From Methanosuratincolales archaeon (GTDB taxonomy: Archaea > Thermoproteota > Methanomethylicia > Methanomethylicales > Methanomethylicaceae): a DNA stretch of 11,553 nt. Below the pieces are notes generated by a model, which was given only the letters and a program-made list of their open reading frames with translations, had not been told where the DNA came from and did not search any database. The stretch covers positions 1-11,553 of the forward strand of contig CALGKV010000084.1 in NCBI GenBank assembly GCA_937930465.1, written 5' to 3'. Positions 1-6,171 of the stretch are shown piece by piece (positions within the stretch are counted from its first letter, which is position 1; each line of letters starts with the position of its first letter). The position numbers and the translations under genes are program-made.

Positions 1-1011
1 ACACTTATCCTTGTGGGGGGAGGGGTAGGGAGCTGGAGACTCTACCACCTCGAGGGGAGGGAAGAAAAGTTCACTCTCAGCACCATTGCCACAATAAAGA
101 GGATTTGGCTGATCTACTCGGTCCTGACTGCAATATGCGCAATAATTCTCGCATTGCTCGGCATGCCCCCATTTGATGCTGTAAACACGGCGATGACAGC
201 GCTTGCCACAGGGGGGTTCCTTACAAAAAGCAGCATTCTTTATTTTGGGAAGCCCGAGATCCAGATTGCCCTCTGCTTTTTCATGACCATAGGGGCGATA
301 AGCTTCTCGCTCTTCTACAACATCATAAGGCTGGACTACAAGCACATACTCAAAGACGTTGAGACGAAGTTCCTAATAGGGATCCTTCTGGCATGCGGAT
401 CCTTGGTGGCGGCTTTCCTACTTCTGGCTGGATTTGACCCGGGCTATGCTATACTCGAAGGATTCTTCAACACAATAGCTATAATAACAACCACAGGATA
501 TTCAAGCGTGGATCTGAACGCCTGGCCCCTTGCGTCAAAATCCATTCTCCTCCTCCTTATGTTGATCGGCGGCTGCTCCGGATCGACCGCAGGCGGTTTG
601 AAGATTTGGCGCTTCATAGTGATGTACCGAGCTGCCAAGATGGAGATAGAAAAGATCTCGCTGCCACCGATAGCCATAAAGCCTATCAAGATCGGGGGAA
701 AAACACTCGAGGAAAGCTATGTGGTCAGGGTAGGCGCATTTTTTTTCCTTTACATACTTGCTATACTGGTGCAGTTCATTGTAATGTCCTCAATAATTCC
801 AGATCCGCTGGGGGCACTTTCGCTGGTAGTATCATCGCAAGGAAATGTTGGGCCGGCGTTCTATCCAGTCATAGAGGTTCCGATGGCGGGCAGGGTGCTT
901 CTGATCGCCTCAATGTGGTTCGGCAGGCTGGAGTTATTCCCGGTGTTGGCACTATTCAGCAGGGAGCTCACGGGTGCGCTGCTAGCTAAGAAGGAAAAGG
1001 CGTATGTCTAA
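1..1011 (+). CDS. trkH: TrkH-family potassium transporter subunit, 5'-truncated by the window edge
   Basis: Membrane subunit of a Trk/Ktr-type K+ uptake system. The frame is open from base 1 with no stop, and homology-like sequence starts immediately, so the true start and the first pore loop lie upstream; the GTG at 13 is not a credible start. Seen: many hydrophobic segments and the later selectivity-filter loops of the family: ALATGGF near nt 200-220, ITTTGYSS near nt 485-510 and SSQGNVGP near nt 835-855. The conserved GGCSGSTAGG segment lies near nt 568-597, and the GRLELFPV segment typical of the TrkH C-terminus near nt 920-945. The protein ends about 20 residues after that, as expected. 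By family knowledge TrkH works with a cytoplasmic TrkA/RCK nucleotide-binding subunit; none is visible here, so it may be upstream. Confidence in the family is high. Confidence 0.93.
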   Translation, partial: TLILVGGGVGSWRLYHLEGREEKFTLSTIATIKRIWLIYSVLTAICAIILALLGMPPFDAVNTAMTALATGGFLTKSSILYFGKPEIQIALCFFMTIGAISFSLFYNIIRLDYKHILKDVETKFLIGILLACGSLVAAFLLLAGFDPGYAILEGFFNTIAIITTTGYSSVDLNAWPLASKSILLLLMLIGGCSGSTAGGLKIWRFIVMYRAAKMEIEKISLPPIAIKPIKIGGKTLEESYVVRVGAFFFLYILAILVQFIVMSSIIPDPLGALSLVVSSQGNVGPAFYPVIEVPMAGRVLLIASMWFGRLELFPVLALFSRELTGALLAKKEKAYV

Positions 1012-1082
1012 TTCCCGAATTCATATTGGGGAAGGGATGTCTATTAAATGACCTATACACACACCTTCTGCGGGGTGCGTAC

Positions 1083-1490
1083 ATGTTCAGGGAAGAGCCA
1101 TATGCAGACATGAAGGAGCTAATCTCCAATGACAAAATGGCTTCGATGTTGGGAGTGAGGATGCTGGAATGGGGGCCTGGGAGGTGCCGCCTGGAGATGG
1201 TTGTAGACGAGAGAATGCTTAACGCATACGGATCATGCCACGGCTCAGCGATCTTTGCGCTAGCTGACATCGCCTTTGCGGTCTCCTGCAACTCTGGAGG
1301 CGTGAAATCAGTGGCACTTTCAATGAGCATAAACTACAGGCGGCCAGCCAAGAAGGGCGAGAGGCTTATTGCCGAAGCCACGGAGGAGAGTTCAGGATCT
1401 ACAACCGCATTGTGCAGGATCAGGATAACTAACAGCGATGGAAAGGTTGTTGCACTGGCGGACGGGTTGGCATACAGGATAAAGAATTGA
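1083..1490 (+). CDS. PaaI-like hotdog thioesterase
   Basis: Predicted 135-residue cytoplasmic acyl-CoA thioesterase of the PaaI/4HBT hotdog family, which hydrolyses acyl- or aryl-CoA thioesters. The diagnostic stretch is LNAYGSCHGSAIFALAD (residues 46-62), matching the family's N-x-HG-x-x-HGG-x-x-x-LAD helix; D62 is the likely catalytic acid and H53-G54 the glycine turn. The usual second G of HGG is S here. SINYRRPAKKGERL (83-96) is the typical following strand. Length fits the family (about 130-150). The frame is open upstream to a TTG at 1026, but the ATG at 1083 is preferred: it has GGGGTG just upstream, and the preceding residues do not look like the family. Substrate is unknown. It converges on another thioesterase gene, with 69 bp between the stop codons. 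Confidence 0.85.
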   Translation: MFREEPYADMKELISNDKMASMLGVRMLEWGPGRCRLEMVVDERMLNAYGSCHGSAIFALADIAFAVSCNSGGVKSVALSMSINYRRPAKKGERLIAEATEESSGSTTALCRIRITNSDGKVVALADGLAYRIKN

Positions 1491-1555
1491 ATTGATCATT
1501 AGGGATCGGCTGCTCGCGGCGCCATTCCGATTCCGGTGAAGCATATCTATGCTAT

Positions 1556-1562
1556 ATTTTTA
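1556..1562 (+). terminator. T-rich tract after the PaaI-like gene
   Basis: A TTTTTAT tract lies about 65 bases after the stop of the + strand thioesterase and just overlaps the stop of the convergent gene. Archaeal transcription often ends at T-rich tracts without a hairpin. No strong stem was found. Weak call. Confidence 0.25.
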
Positions 1563-2030
1563 TCCCTTGACGGCTTTCAGCCTGGCGTTTCTCCTCGCCT
1601 CGCCTTCCCTATACCGCCTCTTCTCGTCCTCGGTTTCGGGTATAAGCCTGGGCACCTCAGTTGGCTTTCCTGACTCGTCAAGAGCGACCATTGTCGCATA
1701 CGCCGAGGCTGCATGCCTCACTTCCCCCGTCATCAGATTCTCTGCCTCAACCCTGACGCCAATCTCCATGGATGTCCTCCCAACATAGTTGACTGAAGCC
1801 TTCAGGATTATTAGATCCCCTATCTTCACTGGAGTGTGGAAGTCCATCCTGTCCATAGAGGCTATGACGACATTCTTCCTTGCATGCCTCATGGCCACGG
1901 CTGCAGCCACCTCATCCACATACCTGACGATCGAGCCCCCGAAGACATTCCCCGCGGGGTTCGCATCTGAAGGGAACATCCACCTCGTAGAAACCAATGC
2001 TGATTCGCTTACCTTCTTAGCTTCAACCAT
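1560..2030 (-). CDS. Acyl-CoA hydrolase, YciA/BACH-type hotdog thioesterase
   Basis: Predicted 156-residue acyl-CoA thioesterase of the cytosolic acyl-CoA hydrolase group (YciA, YkhA, BACH). Seen: SDANPAGNVFGGSIVRYVDE (residues 21-40), the family's N-x-x-G-x-x-FGG motif with D39 as likely active-site acid; MDFHTPVKIGD (62-72); the hallmark NYVGRTSMEI (81-90); VALDESGKPTEVP (115-127). The tail from about 132 is strongly charged, as is common in this group. Start chosen at the ATG at 2030, because GGTG lies 6 bases upstream; a GTG at 2039 in the same frame overlaps that site. A TATA-like box at 2071-2078 suits this start. It is a different hotdog subfamily from the converging PaaI-like gene, so the pair is not a recent duplication. 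Family call strong; physiological substrate unknown. Confidence 0.92.
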   Translation of the reverse strand: MVEAKKVSESALVSTRWMFPSDANPAGNVFGGSIVRYVDEVAAAVAMRHARKNVVIASMDRMDFHTPVKIGDLIILKASVNYVGRTSMEIGVRVEAENLMTGEVRHAASAYATMVALDESGKPTEVPRLIPETEDEKRRYREGEARRNARLKAVKG

Positions 2031-2068
2031 AAAAAACACCCAACATATTGTTTACCTTTTGCCCTTCT

Positions 2069-2080
2069 AAATTTATAACC
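2069..2080 (-). promoter_or_regulatory. TATA-like promoter element of the acyl-CoA hydrolase gene
   Basis: Read on the minus strand the box is GGTTATAAATTT, a good archaeal TATA match. A start of transcription about 25 bases downstream would fall near 2047 and give a leader of about 17 bases carrying the GGTG ribosome binding site before the ATG at 2030. Confidence 0.55.
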
Positions 2081-2124
2081 CTTCTTGACTGGAAGGCATT
2101 TGGAATATTGTGTTTTGAGAAGTC

Positions 2125-2134
2125 TTGACGTCAA
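2125..2134. promoter_or_regulatory. Perfect 10-bp palindrome TTGACGTCAA in a divergent intergenic region
   Basis: TTGACGTCAA is fully self-complementary and lies in the 237-bp space between the divergent acyl-CoA hydrolase and the 2268 gene. It could be an operator half-site pair for a dimeric regulator, but the symmetry does not extend outward and there is no second copy nearby. The rest of this gap shows the hydrolase TATA box, an A-rich GTTAAAAAAG stretch at 2211-2220 that may be the promoter of the 2268 gene, and no credible ORF or RNA gene. Confidence 0.25.
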
Positions 2135-2267
2135 TGCAATCCAGTTCTGTTGGAGATGGGGAAATGGGGCGAGGAAATCGTGACAACAAAAAAGCCGGAG
2201 GGAGAAAGAGGTTAAAAAAGAAGACTGCACAACTTGACACAGGCTGGTCGGCTTTGGAGGGGTAGAA

Positions 2268-2747
2268 TTGGAATCTAATGGGAATTGCAAATCTGCGGAT
2301 CCGCTTTCCGAGATAGCGGGGCAGATAATAGCTAAACTAGACGAGATCGGCGGCGTGGTTGATTACGACGAGATCGAGCGTTGGGCAGAGGGAAGGGGCA
2401 TAGGCAAATACACCCTAAGGATGGTGCTCAATGATCTAGTAGAACAGGGTGCGGCAATTGCCCCAGACGGGTACTGCGAGGATGGGCTTGGATTCGAGCC
2501 ACCAAAGCCTAAGAAGGTTGGCGTAAGGAGGGCTGACAACAAGGATGTTGAGCGAATCAAGGCATACCTTGCGGAGTACTGGAGCGTAGGCCTGCTTAGG
2601 CTCTTTGACGACATGACAAGGATTGGCGTCAAGAATGTCAACGAAGCACTCAAAGAAGCGATACGCCTTGGTTATGCCGAGCTTTCAAGGATAGGAGTCG
2701 TTAATGCGCTTCAATGCCGGGCTTCAAACAAAAAAGCCGAAGTATAG
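2268..2747 (+). CDS. Unrecognised 159-residue protein with two helix-turn-helix-like segments
   Basis: I do not recognise the family. Start is TTG at 2268, supported by GGAGGGGT at 2256-2263, a strong purine-rich binding site 4 bases upstream, and by the lack of any ATG near the N-terminus. Residues 12-65 look like a winged helix: helix, short loop, a helix around DEIERWAEG, then GKYTLRMVLNDLVEQGAAI, resembling a recognition helix and wing. A linker FEPPKPKKVGVRR (76-88) rich in Pro and basic residues follows. Residues 90-148 are again helical, ending in VNEALKEAIRLGYAEL, which resembles a second HTH unit. Cysteines are few (4) and not in a metal motif. A DNA- or nucleoprotein-binding role is inference only. 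The next gene begins 80 bases later in the same direction with its own ribosome binding site; co-transcription is possible. Confidence 0.7.
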   Translation: MESNGNCKSADPLSEIAGQIIAKLDEIGGVVDYDEIERWAEGRGIGKYTLRMVLNDLVEQGAAIAPDGYCEDGLGFEPPKPKKVGVRRADNKDVERIKAYLAEYWSVGLLRLFDDMTRIGVKNVNEALKEAIRLGYAELSRIGVVNALQCRASNKKAEV

Positions 2748-2816
2748 ATTTATTTGAAAACATATTTGGAAAGCTAACTGCTAAAAGATAATAGCATGCT
2801 TCTCCCTTCTTTCTCT

Positions 2817-2822
2817 GGTGAT
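2817..2822 (+). promoter_or_regulatory. Canonical archaeal ribosome binding site GGTGAT
   Basis: GGTGAT sits 5 bases before the ATG at 2828. It matches the archaeal anti-SD complement and decides the start of the small unknown gene, whose coding status might otherwise be doubted. Confidence 0.6.
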
Positions 2823-2827
2823 TCAAA

Positions 2828-3172
2828 ATGGATGGAGAAGGAGGAGATCAAGAGAAGAGCATAGGCATATTCAACGGGTCTGCTAAGGTAGGCGAAATAC
2901 TTTCAGGCTTCACGCAGGTTGCGATCACGCCTCAAGACATGACTAGCCCCATAGCCCTGCAGATGGCCCTAAGCAGGATATACGAGGCAATGACAAAAGT
3001 CGTCGAGACAGGCCCCAAGAAGAAGTTCATAGCAGAGGTCAGGTTCAATGACTCGATGGGCAATCCCGTCGTGTTCGCGCTTGATCTGGGGGAGAAGATG
3101 CCCCATTTCACCAGCAACGAGGTAAAGGCCAGGATCTTGGTTGAACTCTACGAAGAGAGCCAGCGCCCCTGA
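2828..3172 (+). CDS. Unrecognised 114-residue small acidic protein
   Basis: No family recognised. The coding call rests on a clean GGTGAT site 5 bases before the ATG, an uninterrupted frame, and a hairpin-type terminator starting at its stop codon. The N-terminus (about residues 1-10) is charged and glycine-rich, probably disordered. Residues 38-60 look like one amphipathic helix (SPIALQMALSRIYEAMTKVV). Residues 64-86 are a likely beta hairpin, KKKFIAEVRFNDSMGNPVVF, and residues 97-111 a second helix. No signal peptide, membrane segment, Cys/His motif or enzyme motif is seen. The compact alpha-beta pattern would suit a small binding or partner protein, but that is a guess. It may be co-transcribed with the HTH-like gene just upstream, which would make a partner relationship possible. 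Confidence 0.65.
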   Translation: MDGEGGDQEKSIGIFNGSAKVGEILSGFTQVAITPQDMTSPIALQMALSRIYEAMTKVVETGPKKKFIAEVRFNDSMGNPVVFALDLGEKMPHFTSNEVKARILVELYEESQRP

Positions 3173-3198
3173 ACCGATCCAAAATTTTTTTCGGTTCA
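3170..3198. terminator. Hairpin with T-run between convergent genes
   Basis: TGAACCGA at 3170-3177 pairs perfectly with TCGGTTCA at 3191-3198, an 8-bp stem whose 13-base loop holds most of an AAAA-TTTTTTT tract. The left arm begins with the TGA stop codon of the upstream + gene. The HAD gene on the other strand ends at 3217, so the element may serve both directions. In archaea the T-run is the more probable active part. Confidence 0.5.
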
Positions 3199-3216
3199 AC
3201 ACTCCTTATGGGTGGA

Positions 3217-3867
3217 TCAAACCCTGCCTTCCAGCAGGCGCCTACTTAACTCCCTCAAGTCCGGGATGAAGCGCCTCCCTAGTTTCTTCCGGTCCCGGTC
3301 TAGGTAGAACGCCCTTACGCCTGCCCTCCTGGCACGGACGTAGTCCAGCTCAAGGCTGTCGCCGACATGCACCATCTCACATGGCTTTATCCCCATCTCC
3401 TCGCAAACCCTGCGGTAGGATGCTGTGTCTTTCATCATCCCGAAGTCAGATATTGTCGAGAACTTCCGCTTGAAGTAGTCATCGAGCGGTTCGGATGTCA
3501 CATCCAGGAAGAGGCGGTGTGAATTTGATATCACAATGAGATCGAATCGCTCTCTCAGGCTCTCAAGCACCTCGGTGACCTCCGGGTAGATTGTGACCGC
3601 TTCTCTATACTCTAGCAGTAGCTTCTTCGGATTCACCTCAAGGCGATAGCGCTTCGTCCAATATGAGAGGTCATACCATTCCATCCGGTTTGGCCCGATC
3701 GACTTGTAATCGGCAAAGAGCTGCGCCTTCGCATCATCAATTCCGATCCCCCAAGATTCGGATACCAGCTGTGGCAGTATCTCGAGCCAGATCAGGTTTG
3801 CGAATGAAGGGGTCACCAGGGTCCCATCCATGTCGAACGAGATCGTTGAGATCTTGTATTTGCGCAT
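3217..3867 (-). CDS. HAD-superfamily hydrolase (phosphatase-like)
   Basis: A 216-residue haloacid dehalogenase-fold hydrolase, probably a soluble Mg-dependent phosphatase. All four motifs are visible: motif I SFDMDGTL (D12 nucleophile, D14 acid), motif II VISNS (S114), motif III lysine K146 in GMMKD, and motif IV HVGDSLELD (D170, D175) for Mg binding. The stretch between motifs I and II (about 18-95) is a helical C1-type cap, as in phosphoglycolate-phosphatase-like members. Start ATG at 3867 is preceded by GGGGTT. It follows the MntP gene by 13 bases on the same strand, so the two are very probably co-transcribed. The substrate cannot be read from sequence. Linkage to a Mn exporter might mean Mn-dependent activity or simple co-transcription. 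Superfamily assignment is firm, specific function is not. Confidence 0.9.
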   Translation of the reverse strand: MRKYKISTISFDMDGTLVTPSFANLIWLEILPQLVSESWGIGIDDAKAQLFADYKSIGPNRMEWYDLSYWTKRYRLEVNPKKLLLEYREAVTIYPEVTEVLESLRERFDLIVISNSHRLFLDVTSEPLDDYFKRKFSTISDFGMMKDTASYRRVCEEMGIKPCEMVHVGDSLELDYVRARRAGVRAFYLDRDRKKLGRRFIPDLRELSRRLLEGRV

Positions 3868-3880
3868 TCTTGAACCCCGC

Positions 3881-4447
3881 TCAGCCGATTATTCCCATGT
3901 GCTCTAAGAGTATCCTGAGCCCAATAGAAATTAGGACTATCCCGCCTATCGCCCTTACCCTGCCCCCAAGGTATTTGCCAGAACGGTTGCCGAAATAGGC
4001 GCCGGTGAAGGATATCGCGAAGCAGACGATGCCTATTACAGCTGCAGGCGCAATGATTGGGACTCTCAGTGCGGAGAACCCAATCCCTACGGCCAATGCA
4101 TCGATGCTTGTAGCAAAGGAGATTACAATGAGGTTCCAAAGCTCAATAGGGTTCTTGCCAGAGACTTCGTCCGCCTCAAAAAAAGCCTCATAAACCATCT
4201 TTCCGCCTATGAATGCAAGGAGAGAGAATGCAATCCAGTGGTCAAAGCCGGATATCAGCCACATGAATGCCGACCCTCCGTACCAGCCGATGATCGGCAT
4301 ACCTGCCTGGAACAGCCCGAAGGACGCACCTATCTTGGCGGACCCTTTTACGCCGATGCTATCTAGGGCCATGCTGCTTGCGACCGCGACCGCGAGCGAA
4401 TCCATAGAAAGGCTTACTGCTACTAGCAGGATTGAAACCAGATCCAT
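3881..4447 (-). CDS. mntP: MntP-family manganese efflux pump
   Basis: Integral membrane protein of 188 residues, the usual length of the MntP (former YebN) family, which exports Mn2+ in bacteria. It is made of two related three-helix halves. Each carries the family's aspartate motif: LSMDSLAVAVA (D16) and ATSIDALAVGIGF (D116), corresponding to the aspartates needed in Escherichia coli MntP. Other family signatures: FGLFQAGMPIIGWYGG (44-59), FDHWIAFSLLAFIGGKM (68-84) and a C-terminal RAIGGIVLISIGLRIL segment. The acidic loop EADEVSGKNP (91-100) links the halves. Start is put at ATG 4447; a TTG two codons upstream is possible. First gene of a probable operon with the HAD hydrolase. The 155-base upstream region holds a TATA-like box but I could not see a yybP-ykoY manganese riboswitch. 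Transport of Mn is inferred from the family. Confidence 0.93.
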   Translation of the reverse strand: MDLVSILLVAVSLSMDSLAVAVASSMALDSIGVKGSAKIGASFGLFQAGMPIIGWYGGSAFMWLISGFDHWIAFSLLAFIGGKMVYEAFFEADEVSGKNPIELWNLIVISFATSIDALAVGIGFSALRVPIIAPAAVIGIVCFAISFTGAYFGNRSGKYLGGRVRAIGGIVLISIGLRILLEHMGIIG

Positions 4448-4478
4448 CGTCAACCATCCAAATCAGGGAATCCGCCAT

Positions 4479-4488
4479 CAATAATAAG
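4479..4488 (-). promoter_or_regulatory. Possible TATA box of the mntP-HAD operon
   Basis: Read on the minus strand, CTTATTATTG lies about 33-41 bases before the mntP ATG. That would place the transcript start near 4457 and leave a short leader. Sequence match is moderate. Confidence 0.35.
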
Positions 4489-4602
4489 CGTTGTGCAGTG
4501 GCGATGGCAAATGCGGGGAGGGATTTGTCCTATTGAAGGCTGGTAGGGAAAAAGCTTTTGGTTTGTGCTTTCCGGCTGCCGGCTATTTTAAGATGCAGGA
4601 AA

Positions 4603-5199
4603 TCAAGAGGGCGGGCAGTACTCTACCCATTGCGTCACCGTGCTTGCTGCCTCCTTGCCCATCAAAATCTCGACGAGCTTCACGCCTACGTCGATCGAGG
4701 ATGAGATCCCCGCCCCTGTGACTACATTAGCGTCCACGACTACTCTCTCTTTTAGCGGGCACGCTCCGTAGCCAGAAAGCTGGTCGACCACCGTGTGGAA
4801 AGAAGTCGCTTTCTTCCCTTTGAGTATGCCTGCCTCGGCTAGTATGAAGGCCCCCGTGCAGACCGAAGAAACAATCTTGCCGCTTTCGTAGAACTTACGT
4901 ACCGCCTCCAGGATCTCGTTGTCTTTCTGCGCTTTTAGCCTCCCTGGACCGCCTGGAACAAAAAGGACGTCATATTGCGGAAGCGCATCCAGGGTCTTTT
5001 CCACCATTATCTTCAGGTCGTGGTAACACCTAACGGGTCCTGTCTCCTTGCCCACGGTCTCTAGTTCGAAGTAAGCGTCTTTGAATACGCCCTCCCTGAA
5101 GAGCCTCCTTGTAGCGCCAAGCACCTCCCATGCCCCTGCGAGGTCTAGCTCCTCCAGCTCTGGGAATGCCAGCACTCCGACTTTTATAATCCTTACCAT
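4603..5199 (-). CDS. DJ-1/PfpI-family protein, isonitrile hydratase (InhA)-like subgroup
   Basis: A 198-residue class I glutamine-amidotransferase-like protein of the DJ-1/PfpI superfamily. The nucleophile elbow SSVCTGAFILAEAGILKG (residues 111-128) gives C114 as the conserved reactive cysteine, followed by T115. FPELEELDLAGAWEVL (12-27), with D19, closely resembles the FP-x(4)-LDL-x-GP-x-EV block of isonitrile hydratase-like and AraC-fused members, not the E-type start of PfpI protease. YDVLFVPGGPG (76-86) is the oxyanion-side glycine motif. GAGISSSID (162-170) is the conserved late helix. No AraC DNA-binding domain is attached. Start ATG at 5199 is fixed by GGTGAA with 6 bases of spacing. 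It may be a hydratase, a glyoxalase/deglycase or a stress protein; the exact reaction is open. It lies 155 bases upstream of mntP on the same strand and may be a separate unit. Confidence 0.88.
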   Translation of the reverse strand: MVRIIKVGVLAFPELEELDLAGAWEVLGATRRLFREGVFKDAYFELETVGKETGPVRCYHDLKIMVEKTLDALPQYDVLFVPGGPGRLKAQKDNEILEAVRKFYESGKIVSSVCTGAFILAEAGILKGKKATSFHTVVDQLSGYGACPLKERVVVDANVVTGAGISSSIDVGVKLVEILMGKEAASTVTQWVEYCPPS

Positions 5200-5249
5200 A
5201 GATGTTCACCAATTCTAAAACAGAATTATTTTTAGCAATACTCAAATAA

Positions 5250-5259
5250 GATAAAAATA
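5250..5259 (-). promoter_or_regulatory. AT-rich promoter region of the DJ-1/PfpI gene
   Basis: On the minus strand TATTTTTATC lies about 50-60 bases before the ATG. A transcript start near 5228 would keep the GGTGAA ribosome binding site at 5206-5211 inside the leader. A second AT-rich stretch at 5226-5237 is too close to the start for that. The same T-rich run could also stop Alba transcripts coming from upstream. Confidence 0.35.
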
Positions 5260-5309
5260 GGTTAGTTCGCAGACTCAAAACATGCCGAGTCCGTCGGTCA
5301 AGGGATTTC

Positions 5310-5621
5310 TTACTTCTTGATGGTCAGCTTTATCTCGATTGTCGAGACATTCCTCGGCGGATCGCCTAGGACTTCCGTGCCAATGGTAACCTCTTTCAGC
5401 ACCGTGCTGCCGGTCATGAACCGCTTTGAGACTACCTCGGCTACGTCGACTGCAGAGGAGATGGCGTTACCCCTGGCTTTTATGGTTATGCTCCCGCTCT
5501 CATTTAGCTGCATGAGAGCTGCCATAGCATAGCTCATCACTGGTTTCTTGCCGACCAGAATCACATCCCTTGGCATTTCGGGCCTTTTTACTTCACTTGG
5601 TGTTGTAGGTGTTTCTGCCAT
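5310..5621 (-). CDS. albA: Alba DNA/RNA-binding chromatin protein
   Basis: A 103-residue Alba (Sac10b) protein, a dimeric nucleic-acid-binding protein that coats archaeal DNA and also binds RNA. Diagnostic stretch: VILVGKKPVMSYAMAALMQL (residues 20-39). K25 and K26 correspond to the paired lysines of Sulfolobus Alba, the first of which is the regulatory acetylation site. ITIKARGNAISSAVDVAEVV (45-64) is the central helix-strand core, and KRFMTGS holds the aromatic residue of the dimer-dimer interface. The first 18 residues are a Pro/Thr/Glu-rich extension. Start is ATG 5621; the frame runs upstream to 5687 without family-like residues, and AGTGAA lies just before this ATG. Divergent from the AbrB-ACT gene; a palindromic TATA-like box lies between them. 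Confidence 0.95.
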   Translation of the reverse strand: MAETPTTPSEVKRPEMPRDVILVGKKPVMSYAMAALMQLNESGSITIKARGNAISSAVDVAEVVSKRFMTGSTVLKEVTIGTEVLGDPPRNVSTIEIKLTIKK

Positions 5622-5671
5622 GTTGTTCACTTCCGAATCGATTGTAGCAGAGTATATATCGAAACGTCCCC

Positions 5672-5683
5672 TTAAATATTTAA
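5672..5683. promoter_or_regulatory. Palindromic TATA-like box TTAAATATTTAA between divergent genes
   Basis: A perfect 12-bp palindrome in the 121-bp space between the alba start and the AbrB-ACT start. As a TATA box it would place a minus-strand transcript start near 5650 (leader about 29 bases to alba) and a plus-strand start near 5704 (leader about 39 bases). A second AT box, GATATATAC read on the minus strand (5652-5660), is an alternative for alba alone. Neither flank has an obvious BRE. Confidence 0.45.
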
Positions 5684-5742
5684 CCAATAGTAGGATTTGT
5701 AGGACAGTTGTGATGGCCTAAAGGCGGGCGAATGGATGGTTG

Positions 5743-6162
5743 ATGAGGGTGCACGACCACGAGATAGTCAGGGTGGATTCGAAGGGGCGGATAACTGTCC
5801 CCCTGAGAGTCAGGGAGGAGCTTGGCCTCCAGAGCGGCACTTATGTGACAGTGAAGCTGGAGAGGGAGGAGAAGCGCGCATCGATCTCGCTGTTCGCGGG
5901 TCCCGACGCCCACTTGGTCGAGCTGCACCTAAAGATACCTGACAGGCCCGGCGCGCTTGCAAGGGCAGCAAAAGTCCTTGGCGACGCGAACCTCGATCTG
6001 ATGATGTCCAGCTCAAGAACAATCAAGAAGGGCGACCTGGCTGAGTGGGTTGTCGTTGCGGACGCATCGCAGTCAGGGGTTCAGCTTGAGGAGGTCAAGA
6101 AGAAGATACTCGAGAGCAAGGCAGTAATTGCCATGGAAGTGAAGGAGTTCTCGACGGAGTAG
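5743..6162 (+). CDS. AbrB (SpoVT) DNA-binding domain fused to an ACT domain, probable transcription regulator
   Basis: A 139-residue two-domain protein. Residues about 5-46 are a swapped-hairpin AbrB/SpoVT DNA-binding domain, with the hallmark VRVDSKGRITVPLRVREELG and GTYVTVKLER. Residues about 56-130 are an ACT domain, a small-molecule-binding fold: LVELHLKIPDRPGALARAAK with the conserved DRPG turn, then KVLGDANLDLMMSSSRTI. AbrB domains bind DNA as dimers and ACT domains often bind amino acids, so an amino-acid-responsive regulator is the natural inference; the ligand is unknown. A TTG codon at 5740 directly precedes the ATG at 5743 and could be the true start; GGATGG stands just upstream of both. 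It is divergent from alba, and may regulate that gene, itself, or amino-acid genes such as lysS 3.3 kb away. A GC-rich hairpin follows its stop. Confidence 0.88.
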   Translation: MRVHDHEIVRVDSKGRITVPLRVREELGLQSGTYVTVKLEREEKRASISLFAGPDAHLVELHLKIPDRPGALARAAKVLGDANLDLMMSSSRTIKKGDLAEWVVVADASQSGVQLEEVKKKILESKAVIAMEVKEFSTE

Positions 6163-6171
6163 CGGGATGCA

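Noticed and set aside
4550..4559. AAAAGCTTTT palindrome and CCGG/CCGG mini-stem at 4572-4582 as an operator or terminator
   Set aside because: Both are short and low in complexity; the palindrome could occur by chance. The T5 run on the minus strand might end DJ-1/PfpI transcripts, but the evidence is too thin for a feature.
4448..4602. A yybP-ykoY manganese riboswitch upstream of mntP
   Set aside because: I could not find its conserved core by eye on the minus strand, and this riboswitch is mainly bacterial. A covariance-model search of 4448-4602 would decide.
5272..5291. GACTC/GAGTC inverted repeat after alba as a terminator
   Set aside because: Only 5 bp with a 10-base loop and no adjacent T-run on the minus strand; not better than chance.
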